Source of the DNA: Thecamonas trahens ATCC 50062
Taxonomy: Eukaryota; Apusozoa; Apusomonadida; Apusomonadidae
DNA length: 64,000 nucleotides
Reading direction: 5' to 3'
Assembly (NCBI RefSeq): GCF_000142905.1
Contig: NW_013657640.1
Coordinates: 86,007-150,006, forward strand
The notes beneath the pieces are model-generated. The model did no database searches. It was not told the origin of the DNA and saw only the letters and a list, made by a program, of their open reading frames with translations. Below are positions 39,592-50,850 of the stretch, in pieces (the stretch's first letter is position 1; each line of letters begins with the position of its first letter). Made by a program: the position numbers and the translations under genes.

Positions 39592-42500
39592 ATGGCGCTT
39601 GTAGCACTGCAGAAGACGACGGTCACGGTGGGCCTCAAGAGCGAGGGACGGGTGTTTGTGTACGACAAGGAGACGGATGGACTGGTGGTGGAGGCGCGTG
39701 TGCCATTCAGGCTCACGGCGCTCATCAATGGCCCTCGGGACGTGGTCTATCTCGGCGGCGAGGCTGGCAACCTGGTCGCCGTCTCACTCATATCCGGCAC
39801 CGTCATCTGCTCCTTCCTCGGCCACTACGCAGACGTCGACTGGCTCTTTTTCACACACGGCGCCCTGGTCTCAGCCTCGGCTGTCGACCGCTCGCTCCGT
39901 CGCTGGGACATCGAGGTAGGCCCCTGTGGGTGGAGGGGGGGGGGGGGGGAGGTCGGGGTGGGGGGGGGGGAGGGTGGTGGGAGTGGCAGCGGGTGTTCCA
40001 CTTGCCCGCCGAGTGTTCGCCATGTTCCACGGGGCTGGGCGGGAAGTGTGGGGAGGGGGGGGGAAGGCAGGGGGTGTATGGCAGGAGAATAGGCATGCAG
40101 AGTGGGTGTGGGAGGTAGGAGGTGGCCCATGGTGTGTGGATGTGGGTGTGCGGATGTGTGTGTGTCGGGCGTGTGTGGGCAGGTTGGCACTTGGTCTATT
40201 CCGCAGGTGGCGGGTTGGGAGGGACTCACGGCAGGCGCGGGTCGGATGGACGGGACGGATGGACGGGACGGATGGACGGGACGTGGCGTGCGACAGACGG
40301 GTGCATGTCTGATGCGATATGTCGGGCCGGGCGATGTTTTGACTTCAGCGCTGGTCAAGGATGGGGTGCCGGGCATCTTTGCCGGTGCCTTCAATGGGCG
40401 TGTGTACCTGTGGCGGTGCCCGTGGTCGGACCAGCTAGGCGGAGGAGGCGAAGCTAGCGGCCGGCCGCGGCATTTGGTGTTTGACGGCGAGATGTCGAGC
40501 AGCGATGCTAGCCACGAGGCGCCGGACAGGCCTGGGGGTACAGGAGGTGGGGTGGACGAAGGCCGAGTAGGCGTCAGCGGAGGTGGCGACGAGGTGCTTG
40601 GCGAAAGAGAAGAGGACGAGACCGAGGAAGAGGATGAGAGCGGGGTCGAGCTGGTTGGATCTGAGCCACCGGCCTCACCACTGGGTACGACACCTATCAT
40701 GCGACCGTGGAAAGTAATGGAGAGCCACATCAAGCATATCCACTGCATGGAGGCCGATGAGAACTCGCTCTTTACGGCATCGAACGACAAGTCGATTTGC
40801 GTGTGGAGTGTGCATGACGGGTCGCTGCTGCAAGTGCTCAAGGTTCCGCAGCGGCGAACGTCGACGCAGTTTATGGTCCGCGACGGCAACTATCTGTACA
40901 CGGCCAACAAGGACAAGACGGTCCGCAAGTGGGATCTGGCCACTGGCGAGTGCGTTGCGGTGTGGGTGCAGCATTGCAAGACCATTTTCGATCTCAAGAT
41001 CCATGAGCGGTTCCTGTTTTCATCGTCGATGGACAAGTGTGTGTGCCAGTGGGACCTTGTCTCGGGCCAACTCGTTCAGACCTTTCGCGACCACCACTCG
41101 CGGACGATTCGGGCTGTGGAGACCGACGGACGGGTGCTGTATTCGGCGTCGGAGGACGGGACGGTCTCCAAGTGGAGCGTGGCGACCGGAGAGCATCTCA
41201 TCAAGTTTGACAACCGCGAGTCGCATGCCACCTGTATGTATGTCGATGATAACTCGGGCTCTCTCTTTTTCTCGCACGGCGCTGAGTTGTACCGCTGGGA
41301 CTTGGCGTCCGGCATCTGCATCCAGCGGTACACGGGGTGCACCGACGACATCAACGTGTTGAGAGTATCGGGCTCGCGGCTGTGGGCAGCCGGGGCGGGG
41401 GCGGCGATCTATCTTTGGGATGTGGAGACTGGCGAGCTGCTGACCAAGATGATGGGACACTCGCGGACTGTCTTTGCGCTGGTGGTTAGCGAAGACGACG
41501 GTGCGGTGTTCTCGGGCTCGCTCGACAAGACGATCCGCAAGTGGAGACTGGGCGGTGAGGCGGTTGCCCGGCTCCGGCGGCACCACAAGAGCATCCAGAA
41601 GCTGTGTGTCCACCGCGGCATACTCTTTTCGGGCTCGTACGACCACACCATCATCTCGTGGGACATGCACGTTCGCGGGCCAGTCCATCTCTACTCGGCA
41701 CACACCAAGTCGATCAAGTGCATGCTTATGGTCGACGGGTACATGTTTTCAGGCTCGTTTGACCACGACATTCGGGTTTGGAGCGTGGAGGCTGGGACGC
41801 AGGTCGGCCATCTCACAGGCCACCGCAAGTCTGTGGTCTGCCTTGCCACTGAGCCACTCTCCGCTGTCGACATCTCCAACTCGGCGCTGGTCACCTCACC
41901 GGACGGAGTGGTCCGCCCGCTCTCGGGCCTGGCCTCTCATCTCCGCCTCGACTACAGCTCTGGCTTTCATCCTGGTGATCCTGTGCCCGACGGCGTTCAC
42001 CCGTTCCCAGTCATCTACTCGGGCTCAGACGACTGCACTGTGCGGGCGTGGCGAGTCGCGGGCCACTTTGCCTGTATCATGGTCTACCGCGGTCACTTGC
42101 GTGGAGTCCAGTGCCTCGAGGTGGAGCCTGGTGGACGCCACTTGCTCTCGGGCTCGGGTGACGGGCAAATCCGACGGTGGTCGGCGCAGACTGGGGCATG
42201 TGTCCAGGTCTTTGACGGGCACTTTAGCTCGGTTGTCTCGCTAGTCCAGCTCACTCGTGGCGTGCTCCTCTCGTCGTCGCAAGATGGGACGGTCCGCAAG
42301 TGGAACATCACCGTGCCAACGCTTCGCGAGCTCTGCGTCCGCAAGGTCCGCGAGATGCGGACAGCAGTCGAGCACGAGAGCACCATCATGGAGGAGCTTC
42401 GTGCGTTGCGGTTGCCAAGGGACGTGACCGACGCCATTCTTGGTCGGGTCCCCGCCATGCGGTCGGAGATTGTTGCACGAATCACGCCCGAGCTTGCAGA

Positions 42501-42615
42501 GCTGTTTCCGGTATCCACCGGTGGTGAGGCCGGCGCGAGTGGCGCAAGCAGCAGTGGCGGAGCTGGAGCTGGAGCTGAAGCTGGAGCGGCCGATGCTGCG
42601 GATAGAGCAAACTAA
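39592..42615 (+). CDS. WD40-repeat protein, two exons
   Basis: Exons 39592-39915 and 40297-42615, with a GTAGGC donor and a GACAG acceptor. The splice gives LRRWDIETGACLMRYVG, a perfect WD-repeat end, so I prefer it to the earlier acceptor at 40206, which would translate a 13-bp repeat. The product is 880 aa. About a dozen WD40 repeats are visible, for example TVRKWDLATGECVAVW, KCVCQWDLVSGQLVQTF and KTIRKWRLGGEAV, with an acidic insert (about residues 175-225). A helical C-terminal tail after residue 770 ends in Ala/Gly. This layout suits two propellers forming a scaffold; no specific orthologue is recognised. Confidence 0.8.
39916..40296 (+). other. Intron of the WD40 gene with G-runs and 13-bp repeat
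   Basis: 381-nt intron containing two G runs near 39938-39972 and three tandem copies of a 13-bp unit ATGGACGGGACGG at about 40250-40290. The non-triplet unit argues against this segment being coding. Confidence 0.65.
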
Positions 42616-42666
42616 AGCGATGGGTTGGTTGTACGTGGTACGGGCCCCGGCCTGCATGGGGCGGTT

Positions 42667-45600
42667 TTACTCCTCATCGTCACCGAGCAGGAGCTGCGAG
42701 ACGATGGGCGAGCGTGCAAGCGAGACAGCCTCCCACAGCTCGTGCTCGTGGCGCGGGGCGCCGAGGTGGGCGAGCGAGGGGAAGCGGGCGACAAGGTCGT
42801 CCCAGTCGGGGGTGTCGGGAACAACGATAAAGTTGGAAGAGGTGGACGACTCGACCCAGACGGTGGCAAAGGGCAGGCCAAGGGCGTCGATGGCGGCAGC
42901 GATGGCGTCCTTGGTGGCGGGAAGGGCGAGGAGGTCGCGGGCCGGGACGGAGCCGTCGCCCACGGTGAGGGAAACCTGCTTGAGGCGCTGGCCGGGGACG
43001 TTACCGGCCTCACAGGTGACGGCCCAGCCATCACCCGACACCACGTCGGTGTTTGTCGAGTTGACGTACCAGTCACCGCGGCGGAGGCCACCCTTGAGGG
43101 CGTGCGAGTGCTTGCAGCCGCGGGCGGAGCAGCCAGACTCGGCAACCATGTTTGCGGTGCAGAGACGCGAGACGGCGAGGCCCTCGTGGCCGCGGACGTG
43201 CTTGGCACTGCACGCCGGCTGCGAGATGCAGCCGTCAGGCTCGACGGTAAAGTCGGCGCACTCGGTGCCCGAGATGTCCGAGGCGCAGATGGTGACGGCC
43301 TTGGAGAGCTTGGAGAGGATGGCCTCGTTGACAAAGGCGGCCTTGGCGACGCGGACCGGGTCGAGCGAGAAGAACGAGCCCAGGATCTTGTCGAGGTACT
43401 TGAGGACGGCCTTGGCCTTGGGGTTGACCTTGTAGAACCACTCGAGGGCCGGGACCTGGACAAAAGCGTTGACGGCCCACGACGGCGTCGGTGCCGGCTC
43501 GTCGGCCTTGTCAGCGGTCGCCGACGAGCCCTTCTTCTTGCGGCGCTTCTTCTTCTTGGCCGGCGCCTCCTTCATAAAGGCGAGGGTGATGTTGGCATAG
43601 GCAAAGGCGTCGTCGAGGGCGGCAAAGACCTGGGCGAGCTCGACTTCAGGCGAAGCCACAAACGGCTCAAACTTGACCATGCCCGGGCGCTTGAGCAGGT
43701 CCGGCAGGGTGCGGTGGAGGACGGCAAAGGCCTCGATTGAGGGGTTGGTCCAGAGGCGAGCGGCACCGACTACGTCGCCGTACTTGTCCTCGACATCGGG
43801 GTCGACGTCAGACGGGCCACCGGCAGGCTCCTCAGCGTTGGCCTTGCCCTTGCCCCCCTTACCCTTGCCCTTACCCTTGCCCTTACCCTTGCCCTTGCCG
43901 CCGCGCGACTTGTTGGCGCGCTCCTCGTCCATCTCGCGGAGCAGCTCGCGCATCTCGTGGATGAGATCCTCACGGTACTCGTCAAAGGTGCCCGGGTATG
44001 TGTTGACCTTCTTCTCGTGGTCGCAAATCCAGACCTCATTACAGGCGCCCGAGATGAGCGACGGCGAATGGGTGACGAGGACGACGCCTCCCTTGAACTG
44101 GGAGAGCGCGGCGGTGAGGGCGTCGGTGGTTTCGAGGTCGAGGTTGTTGGTTGGCTCGTCGAGGATGATGATGTGCGGGTTGGAGAAGGAGAGCTCGACA
44201 AAGGCGACACGCGACTTCTGGCCACCAGAAAGAGTGGAGATGACCTGCTTGTGCTGGGCCGACTTGAGGCCGTACATGCCGAGGTACTGCCGGATCTTCT
44301 GCTCGTTCTTTTCGGGGAACTTGGCGGCGAGGTACTGGATCGGGTTAGCGTTCATGTCGAGCTGGTCGACAAAGTGCTGCGAGAAGAGGCCGATGCGGAG
44401 CTTGCGCGCGAGCATAACCTCGCCCTGGCGTGGCTCGAGCTCGCCGGTGATGAGCTTGAGCAGCGTCGACTTGCCGGTTCCGTTCGGGCCGACAAGGGCA
44501 ATGCGCGACGACATGGAAATGCCAAACGAGACGTCCTCGAACAGCGTGTCGCACCCCGGGTAGCCAAAGGAGACGTTGGAGACCGAGACCAGCGGCATGG
44601 AGAGCTGGGTCGGCTCGTCAAACTGGAGCTTGATGGGCTTGAAGCGGATGATCTTCGCCTTGTCGCCCTCTTGCGGCACGTACTTGCCGGACTTTTTCTC
44701 GCGGGCAATGCGCTTGTCCTTGGCCACGATGCTTGCGTTGTACTCGTCGACAAAGGCCTGGAAGCGGACCTCAAACAGGTCGTAGTTGCCCTTGTACAGG
44801 GTGAGGCCCTGATTCCACACATGGTACGTGTGGGTGGTGACCTGAGCGAGAAAGTCGCGGTCGTGCGAGACAACAAGCAGCGTGTGCGGGTAGGTCTGCA
44901 GGTACGACTCGAGCCAGATGACAGCGTGCAGATCGAGGTGGTTCGTCGGCTCGTCAAGGAGCAGGAGGCGCGGCTCGATAAAGAGCGCACGGGCGAGCGA
45001 GATGCGCATGCGCCAGCCTCCAGAGAACGAGGTCGTCGCTGCAGCCTTCATCTCCTCGGTAAACTGGAGACCGGAGAGGATGGCGGAGGCGCGGGCTTCG
45101 GCCGAGTCAGAGCCCATGTCCTGCAGCTTCTCGTACACCTTGTTGAGCTCCGAGGAGAGGGCGTCCGCGGCACGGCCGTCGCCCATGGTCTCTAGCTTGG
45201 CTTCGAGCTCCTCCTTCTTGGTCAGGTACTTGAGGCGGCGCTTGTCAGAGCGAATGACAAACTCGAGGGCCGAGAGCTCGTTGAACTCGATTTCCTGCTC
45301 CACAAGCATGGTGTCGATGTACGACGGGATGCGGAAGTCGCCCTCGCGGCGGGCAATGTGGTTGAGCAGCGTGGTCTTGCCGGACCCGTTGGGGCCGACC
45401 AGGCCGTAGCGGTTGCCCTTGGCGAGCGTGATCGACGCCTCGCGGTAGAGCTGCGCGCCGCCCATAAAGATGTTGAACGAGTCGATGATGATGTCTTCGC
45501 CCATGTTGAGCCCGGTATCCGACTCGTCGTCCGAGTCGGCGCCAGCCTTGCCCTTGCCTTCCGACGCCAGGATGTCGGCCTCCAACTGTTGGCGCTCGGC

Positions 45601-46166
45601 CTTGCGCGCCGCGGCCTCGAGCTTCTTCTGCCGCGCAGCCGCCGTTCGCGACGTCGTTGCCTTGGCCGCCGCTGCCGACGGGAACACCTTGTTCACAAAC
45701 CGCTGGAAGGCCTTGTCGTCAATCTCGGCCTCGAAATCATCGACCAGGACGGTGCGGACGACCTCGGCGAGCTGACAAGACGACGAGGTGAAGAAGAGCC
45801 GAAAGGAGCGCATGGTGAGTTGGGGGGAAGAGCGGGGGAGGGGGGAGGAGGAGGGGGAGGAGAGAGGGGAATGGAGAGGGTGCGTACTGACTCTGCGTCT
45901 TCGGGGACCTCTTCGCTGACGTCTTCCATGATGAGCTGTGGCGGGGAGGGAAGGGGGGGGGGGTGGGGAGGAGGGAGGGTGTGAGTGGTGGATGGATGCC
46001 GCAGGCAGGCGACGGGGGGGGGGAGGGAAGAGGTATGGTATGGGATGGGGAAGGACCATGGCCGTACCTCGATGATGGTCGGGTAGAGGTCGGTGGTGTT
46101 GACATCGTCGTTGGCTAGGATAGACGACATGCAGTCCTGCAGCATGGACTCGATCTTGGCAGCCAT
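42667..46166 (-). CDS. GCN20/ABCF3-like ABCF ATPase with C-terminal CCCH-finger extension
   Basis: Exons 46166-46068, 45935-45888 and 45771-42667 (donors GTACGG and GTACGC, acceptors CACAG and GTCAG), all phase 0; 1083 aa. The N-terminus is GCN20-like (MAAKIESMLQDCMSSIL, FQRFVNKVF). ABC domain 1: GLVGPNGSGKTTLL, FSGGWRMRISLARAL, LLLDEPTNHLDL. ABC domain 2: ALVGPNGTGKSTLL, TLSGGQKSRVAFVEL, IILDEPTNNLDLE. After a (GK)n linker at about residue 635, about 430 extra residues follow that ABCF proteins normally lack. They include a Lys-rich stretch and CTANMVAESGCSARGCKHSH, a C-x9-C-x4-C-x3-H zinc finger. GCN20-type proteins act with GCN1 at ribosomes in translational control; the finger suggests added RNA binding. 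Convergent with the WD40 gene (51 bp). Confidence 0.88.
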
Positions 46167-46447
46167 GGTGCGGGCGGTCTGCGACGAGTGGTGCCCGACT
46201 CGGACTCGGACCGGACGCGTTCGCCGTCTTCGTGGGCAGGGGCGGCCGTGATGGCCAGCGGCATTGGCGGTGCGACCCTTGCTCCTAGCACCTTGCACCT
46301 GCGCTACCCACACCTCTCTTTCTTCACCTGGGACTGGCCCCACCTGCAGCCGCCCTCCGGGCAACCCCACCCCTCTGCATCCACCCCTACACACACCACC
46401 CTCCCCACCCCCCCCGGTCCCCCCCCCCTCCCCCCCCCTCCACAGCC
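46167..46447. other. Divergent promoter region, C-rich
   Basis: 281 bp between the ABCF gene (-) and the zinc-ribbon gene (+); presumably a bidirectional promoter. The right part is a strong C-rich tract on the + strand (about 46378-46445) ending at the start codon. Confidence 0.5.
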
Positions 46448-48490
46448 ATGCACTCCTCGCTTCTCGGACAGTCGATCCAGAAGCGCGACCTGCTGCGGAC
46501 GCTGGTCCGCGATCGGCAGGACCCCTGGCCGTCCATCATCGACGTGCTCGAGTCCGAGGGTGAGACCGGATACGCCTTCCGCGTTCCCTTTGCCCGCCAA
46601 CTCGCCACCGACGGCTTGCTTGCCGAGCTCTGCCGCGGCGCGGCCATCATGTGCCAGGCTGCCGAGATCGAGCCGGACGAGGCGCTGGCGCGGGTTGATC
46701 CCTTTGGTCCGCTGTGGCACCAGCTTCCACCGCCGTCGCGCAACGCGTCGGCCGCTGTCTCGCTGTGGCACTCGGCCGAGAGTGGGCGGCCCATTGTCCG
46801 TCGTGTGTACTCTTTGGCGTCTGATCCGGGCAACACCCGCCGGGTGGTGACGTACGCTGAGGAGGATGTGGCCGTGCCTGGCGATGCCGTGCCGCGTATT
46901 CTGGCACTGACGCTGGGCGTTGCGCGCGAGTGTGCCGCCTGCGGCGTCTTGCACCTACCGGCACTCGTCCAGTGCCCCGAGTGTCGCTCCGAGCTCCCGC
47001 TCGTCTTCACCATTGTCTGTCCACACTGCGCGGTGCGCCAGCGTCTTGTCGCTCTCTGTTGCGCCAGCTGCCAGATTGACATCTCTGAGCCGCACTCGTG
47101 GATTGCCGTCACCCGCGACCGTGTCGAGGCCCTTGCTCGCCGCCGCCGCCGCCACCTCGTCAAGCAGCACAAGCGCGCCCAAGCCGAGCAGCGGGTCCGT
47201 GATCGCGCACGCGCCAAGGCCAAGGCTGCCAAGCGGGCGCGGGGAGCCGCTGGGCCGCCATCGCCAGGCTTGGTGCCGTTGGTTAATGGGGTCGCGCCCG
47301 ATCCCGACGTCCGTAGCAGCGAGCCTGCGCTGCTACACCCTCCGCGTGCCAAGCGACCGCGACTACTTGGCTCGCGGTTGTCTTCCACTGGGCCGCGTTC
47401 TGCACCTGGTATGGGCCTGGGCTTCGGCATAGCCAGAGCTGGTCTCTCGTCAGCGTCGCCGTCGTCTGCTGCGGTCGGCGCTCCGCTGCCGGTCTCTGTC
47501 TCGCTCAGCACAGACTTGCCGCTGCGAGCGTTTGATCCTCGGCGGCCGCTGCGAGTCTCATCGCCGGCAGTTTCCGCCGCATTGCTTGCCAACCGGCTTC
47601 CTGTCGAGCCCGCTGTGGGTCGTCAGAGCTTGGCGGCAAGCGTAGGCGCACCATCGGCTCCACCATCGCTGCAACTCCATGACGACGGTGACAGCGAATC
47701 GCCGACATTCATGCTCTCGGCGCCGCCGATTTCCGTCGACCTCGACCTCGAACTGTCGCTTATCGAGGATGCTCACACGACCCACGGCGTCAATGGCCAG
47801 CGCAGGACTGGTTCGCTGCGGGCATCGTCGGGGCGGGCTTCTTCGCAGGTTGTGGCCGGCGCAAGCGAGGTGCTCGAGACGGGTGCGACGAATGCGGCAA
47901 CTCGGGCCACCCACATGTTCATGCATCAGCCGCCGCACATGCACATTGTCATCCAGCGCGGGCGGCTGCCTGTCCGTCTCCGCGGCGAGGACTACATCTT
48001 CCTCATGGGATGTCTCTCCAACTCGCTCGGCTCACTCCTCAACATCCCGACTTTCAGCCTGCTTCCCACCTGTCTCGAGAAGCTGGTGGGGCGGCTGTTT
48101 CTAATTGAGCTCGTCGAGCACGTCCGAGACGACGTTGTCGAGTATGTTGTGCCACGGATGCCCAAGTCAGCGGTGCCCGAGCTCAATCCCGAGTGCGATC
48201 CCATGGGCGTGCCGCCGGTCAAGTGGCGGTCGACCGGGGGGTGGCGGTCGATAGCGAACGATGCCTCGGTTCAGGTATCGTTTCGCGCCCGGTCCGACAA
48301 CATTGTCTCGTACATCCGCGTCCGCAAATCTTCCCATCCTCAGCGCGTCCTCATCCACGTGTATCGCGGCCGTCGCCACCCCAAAGCCAACGAATCTCTC
48401 GCCCGGTTTGTCCCACGGCGCTTGGAGCCGTTTGCCCTGTATCCGCCGCGTCTCTTGGCGCCACACCAGTATCTCGAGGACGGGGAGTGA
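46448..48490 (+). CDS. Uncharacterised protein with paired zinc-ribbon motifs
   Basis: 680 aa, family not recognised. Residues about 160-220 contain four CxxC knuckles in series (CAAC, CPEC, CPHC, CASC), enough for two treble-clef or ribbon zinc sites. A basic Arg/Ala/Lys helix (about 225-265) follows, then a long Ser/Pro-rich middle. The last 180 residues look folded (HIVIQRGRLPVRLRGEDYIF, LEKLVGRLFLIELVEHVRDD, and SYIRVRKSSHPQRVLIHVYRG). The N-terminal 150 residues also look folded. It shares a divergent promoter with the GCN20-like gene. A nucleic-acid-related role is a guess from the ribbons and basic stretch. Confidence 0.7.
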   Translation: MHSSLLGQSIQKRDLLRTLVRDRQDPWPSIIDVLESEGETGYAFRVPFARQLATDGLLAELCRGAAIMCQAAEIEPDEALARVDPFGPLWHQLPPPSRNASAAVSLWHSAESGRPIVRRVYSLASDPGNTRRVVTYAEEDVAVPGDAVPRILALTLGVARECAACGVLHLPALVQCPECRSELPLVFTIVCPHCAVRQRLVALCCASCQIDISEPHSWIAVTRDRVEALARRRRRHLVKQHKRAQAEQRVRDRARAKAKAAKRARGAAGPPSPGLVPLVNGVAPDPDVRSSEPALLHPPRAKRPRLLGSRLSSTGPRSAPGMGLGFGIARAGLSSASPSSAAVGAPLPVSVSLSTDLPLRAFDPRRPLRVSSPAVSAALLANRLPVEPAVGRQSLAASVGAPSAPPSLQLHDDGDSESPTFMLSAPPISVDLDLELSLIEDAHTTHGVNGQRRTGSLRASSGRASSQVVAGASEVLETGATNAATRATHMFMHQPPHMHIVIQRGRLPVRLRGEDYIFLMGCLSNSLGSLLNIPTFSLLPTCLEKLVGRLFLIELVEHVRDDVVEYVVPRMPKSAVPELNPECDPMGVPPVKWRSTGGWRSIANDASVQVSFRARSDNIVSYIRVRKSSHPQRVLIHVYRGRRHPKANESLARFVPRRLEPFALYPPRLLAPHQYLEDGE

Positions 48491-49537
48491 GTCCCACCCA
48501 GGACGCGCTCGGCTCCATCCCGTTTTTCCCTCACGATTTCTCGAGACTGGAAACGTGCATGGCGCTTACGAGGCAGTAAGCACATTGCTCTGTCCTTGGG
48601 GCAACCGTTGATGTTCGTAAAGGTTTAGTGGTGTTCATAGAGAGTGCGTATAGAGGAGGAACGTGGCGAGCTGAGCTGGACCTGGACCGAGCCCGATGGT
48701 CACATCGCGTTCTTGGGATAGCGTTCCGGGACCGTTCCCAGAACGCTATTTTGGCGAACGTTCGGGGGACGCTCGAGCGTCCCCCGACCGTTCGCATTTG
48801 GGAACGTTCTGGGAACGGTCGCATTTGGGAACGTTCGGGGAACGGTCGGGGAACGGTCCTGTAGTATTTCTATGGGCTGTCCATGGGGTCGCTGTGGGGA
48901 TGCCCCGACTGGCCCTATAGGCCGCCGAAGTGATGCAGATCGTGTTTTACTGGACCTTGAGGCCGCTGTCGGTACTCGGGTGACTTGGGATCACATCAAA
49001 GTCAATCATAGTTGTCATTCGCATGGCAGGCGGCAAGAAATAGCAGGATGTAAAAAAACAAGTCCTCAAACGACCGAAATATCAATTTTATATAATTTAT
49101 CTTGTAGTATACGTACAAAGTTCAACTACTTTATTCCCACATTATTTTTTATATTTTTACAATACTAAATCTATATATTTTGAATCAAAACTTTTGAATC
49201 GCATCTATGTGGGCGTTCTCGACGATTTCGAGCAAAGACCACCCACTACCACTCCTAGCAACCTGCTATTGGCCTACACATGACATGATTCTCTAGAGCA
49301 CAACGTGAGCTATCTGTTGGTATCCATGAAGTACTCTCCAAATGTGTTCTCCTCGAGAAAACCGCGAAAATGTTCATATCATCCGATGATCCACATAGCA
49401 CTGCCCCCTCGTGGATGTGTGGTAGGGCATAGCCGAGTACTGCTGAGGCTAGTTTACATGGCACGGCGGCGGTAGTACGACAAAAGCGACGCATACCATC
49501 GATTCGGCCACCTTGCAACCAGTGGGTTGGGCGTAGG
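48491..49537. other. Anomalous 1-kb spacer: GGGAACG repeats and AT-rich island
   Basis: Region between two convergent genes, where other convergent pairs here have mostly under 140 bp. It holds a cluster of GGGAACGKTC motifs (48720-48860), a 24-bp perfect palindrome (48763-48786) and a strongly AT-rich block (about 49060-49200). Short ORFs (for example + 48872-49168) lack recognisable domains. It may be a mobile-element remnant, an RNA gene or a chromosomal element; I cannot decide. Confidence 0.55.
48763..48847. repeat. 24-bp palindrome plus tandem 27-bp repeat
   Basis: 48763-48786 is a perfect palindrome (CGGGGGACGCTC and its complement). 48794-48820 and 48821-48847 are two tandem 27-bp units (GCATTTGGGAACGTTC...) differing by one base. 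A further GGGGAACGGTC copy follows. The arms GAACGTTC are themselves inverted repeats. Confidence 0.9.
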
Positions 49538-50850
49538 CTACGACCAACCCCACATAAGCAGCCGCCGCTCCAGGCGGGCGCAGACAGCGCCGGTAAGCGT
49601 CGAGAGAACGATGTGAAGAGCGCGTGCGGTGGCAATCAACTCGTAACCGTGGAAGAGACCTGCCGGCCCGTACTCTGTCATGCGGTCGCGCCACGCGTCG
49701 GCAATGCCGCAGAACGCCGAGTAGCGGGCCGAACCCGACGGCTGGCCCTTGTACTCGGGCGCCTGCTCGCCGTCGCGGGCCAGCACGATTCGGATGGTGT
49801 CAAGCGGATGGCAAGCAAGCGAGGAGATGATGCCGCTGACCACGTACGAGAGGAGGACGTGGGTGTTGAGCCACGGCGAGCGGAAGTTGAGCACAAAGTA
49901 CCGCAGAAAGACGTGATGGACAAGGTCAAAGACCAGGTCGTCGAGCCGGTCTGAGACCATCTCCACAAACGCGATTTGAAGAGCGAGGCCCATCCGGTCT
50001 CGGCCACGGCCGTCTTGGCCGCGTCCCACCACGAGGCGTACTTGGGCTTGGCTGTCCCGCCGTGAGCCGACGGCACGTCGCTCATGTACCGCAGCGTGAT
50101 GGTCCGCAGCGGTGCGAGCAAAATGGTGAGCACGTGCTCGGTGATGTAGTATGGGTCGTTGAGCGGGAAGACCGCAGGCAGGCGCAGTCGCGGCGGCCAG
50201 GTCCGGAGCCCGCGCACCAGCTCGCCCATCGACGAGACAGTCTTTTCGCCGCGCTGCGCCACCAGCGCGGTGTAGACTGGCTGGTCAAGCAGTGTGTGCA
50301 AGCCACGCGAGACAAGCGAGATAAACATCGTCGCCCACACGCCCTTGTACACTCCGGTCGCCCGCAGCTCGTCCAGGACGGCGATGGCGCCGGCCCGCGG
50401 CGCGAGCAGGACGCCGTACGAGACCGCACCGCCGTCGTCGGCCGCCGCGCCGTCCCCCTCCAGCCGCGCCTGCACCAGTGGATGGTCAAGCGGGAGGTCC
50501 ATATACGCCACACCCGGCCCGCGCGCCCGGAGCACTACCCGTGCCCGTCGGACCACAAACAGCGCCACCGCTGGCGCCACCACCCGCAGCGCGCCGAGCC
50601 CGAGCCCCACCAGCGAGACCGAGGCCAGCAGCCCGCTCAGCATCCCGCCACCACTCGCGAAGTTGCTGTCGCTGCTGCTGCTCCCGCTCGCGCCTGCGGG
50701 CGCCTTCCCGCTCCTGCTTCCTCCCCCGTTCGCGCCCTGCATCTGCGCCACCATGCGCGTCACCGAGCCGACCTTGGCCCCACCACCTCCGCCGCCGCCG
50801 CCCATGCCCATGCCCACGCTCCTACCACTGCTGGATCCTCCGGCCTGCAT
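49538..50850 (-). CDS. SLC25-like mitochondrial carrier, one apparent frameshift
   Basis: 437 aa after restoring one base at the A run (TTT 49975-49977 on +), which joins GWASLFK to IAFVEMVSDRLDDLVF. Two mitochondrial-carrier-type repeats are recognisable. PLRTITLRYMSD...GWASLFK is a degenerate signature, and CHPLDTIRIVLARDG...GPAGLFHGYE is a good PxDxxR match. The N-terminus is Gly/Ser-rich, with a hydrophobic segment at about 65-100. The degenerate first part recalls divergent members such as SLC25A46/Ugo1 or MTCH. The substrate cannot be inferred. It shares a 260-bp divergent promoter with the DDX56 gene. Confidence 0.7.

Noticed and set aside
40207-40296. Earlier acceptor (40206) for WD40 exon 2
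   Set aside because: It would translate a 13-bp tandem repeat; the acceptor at 40296 reconstructs a canonical WD-repeat end (WDIETGACL).
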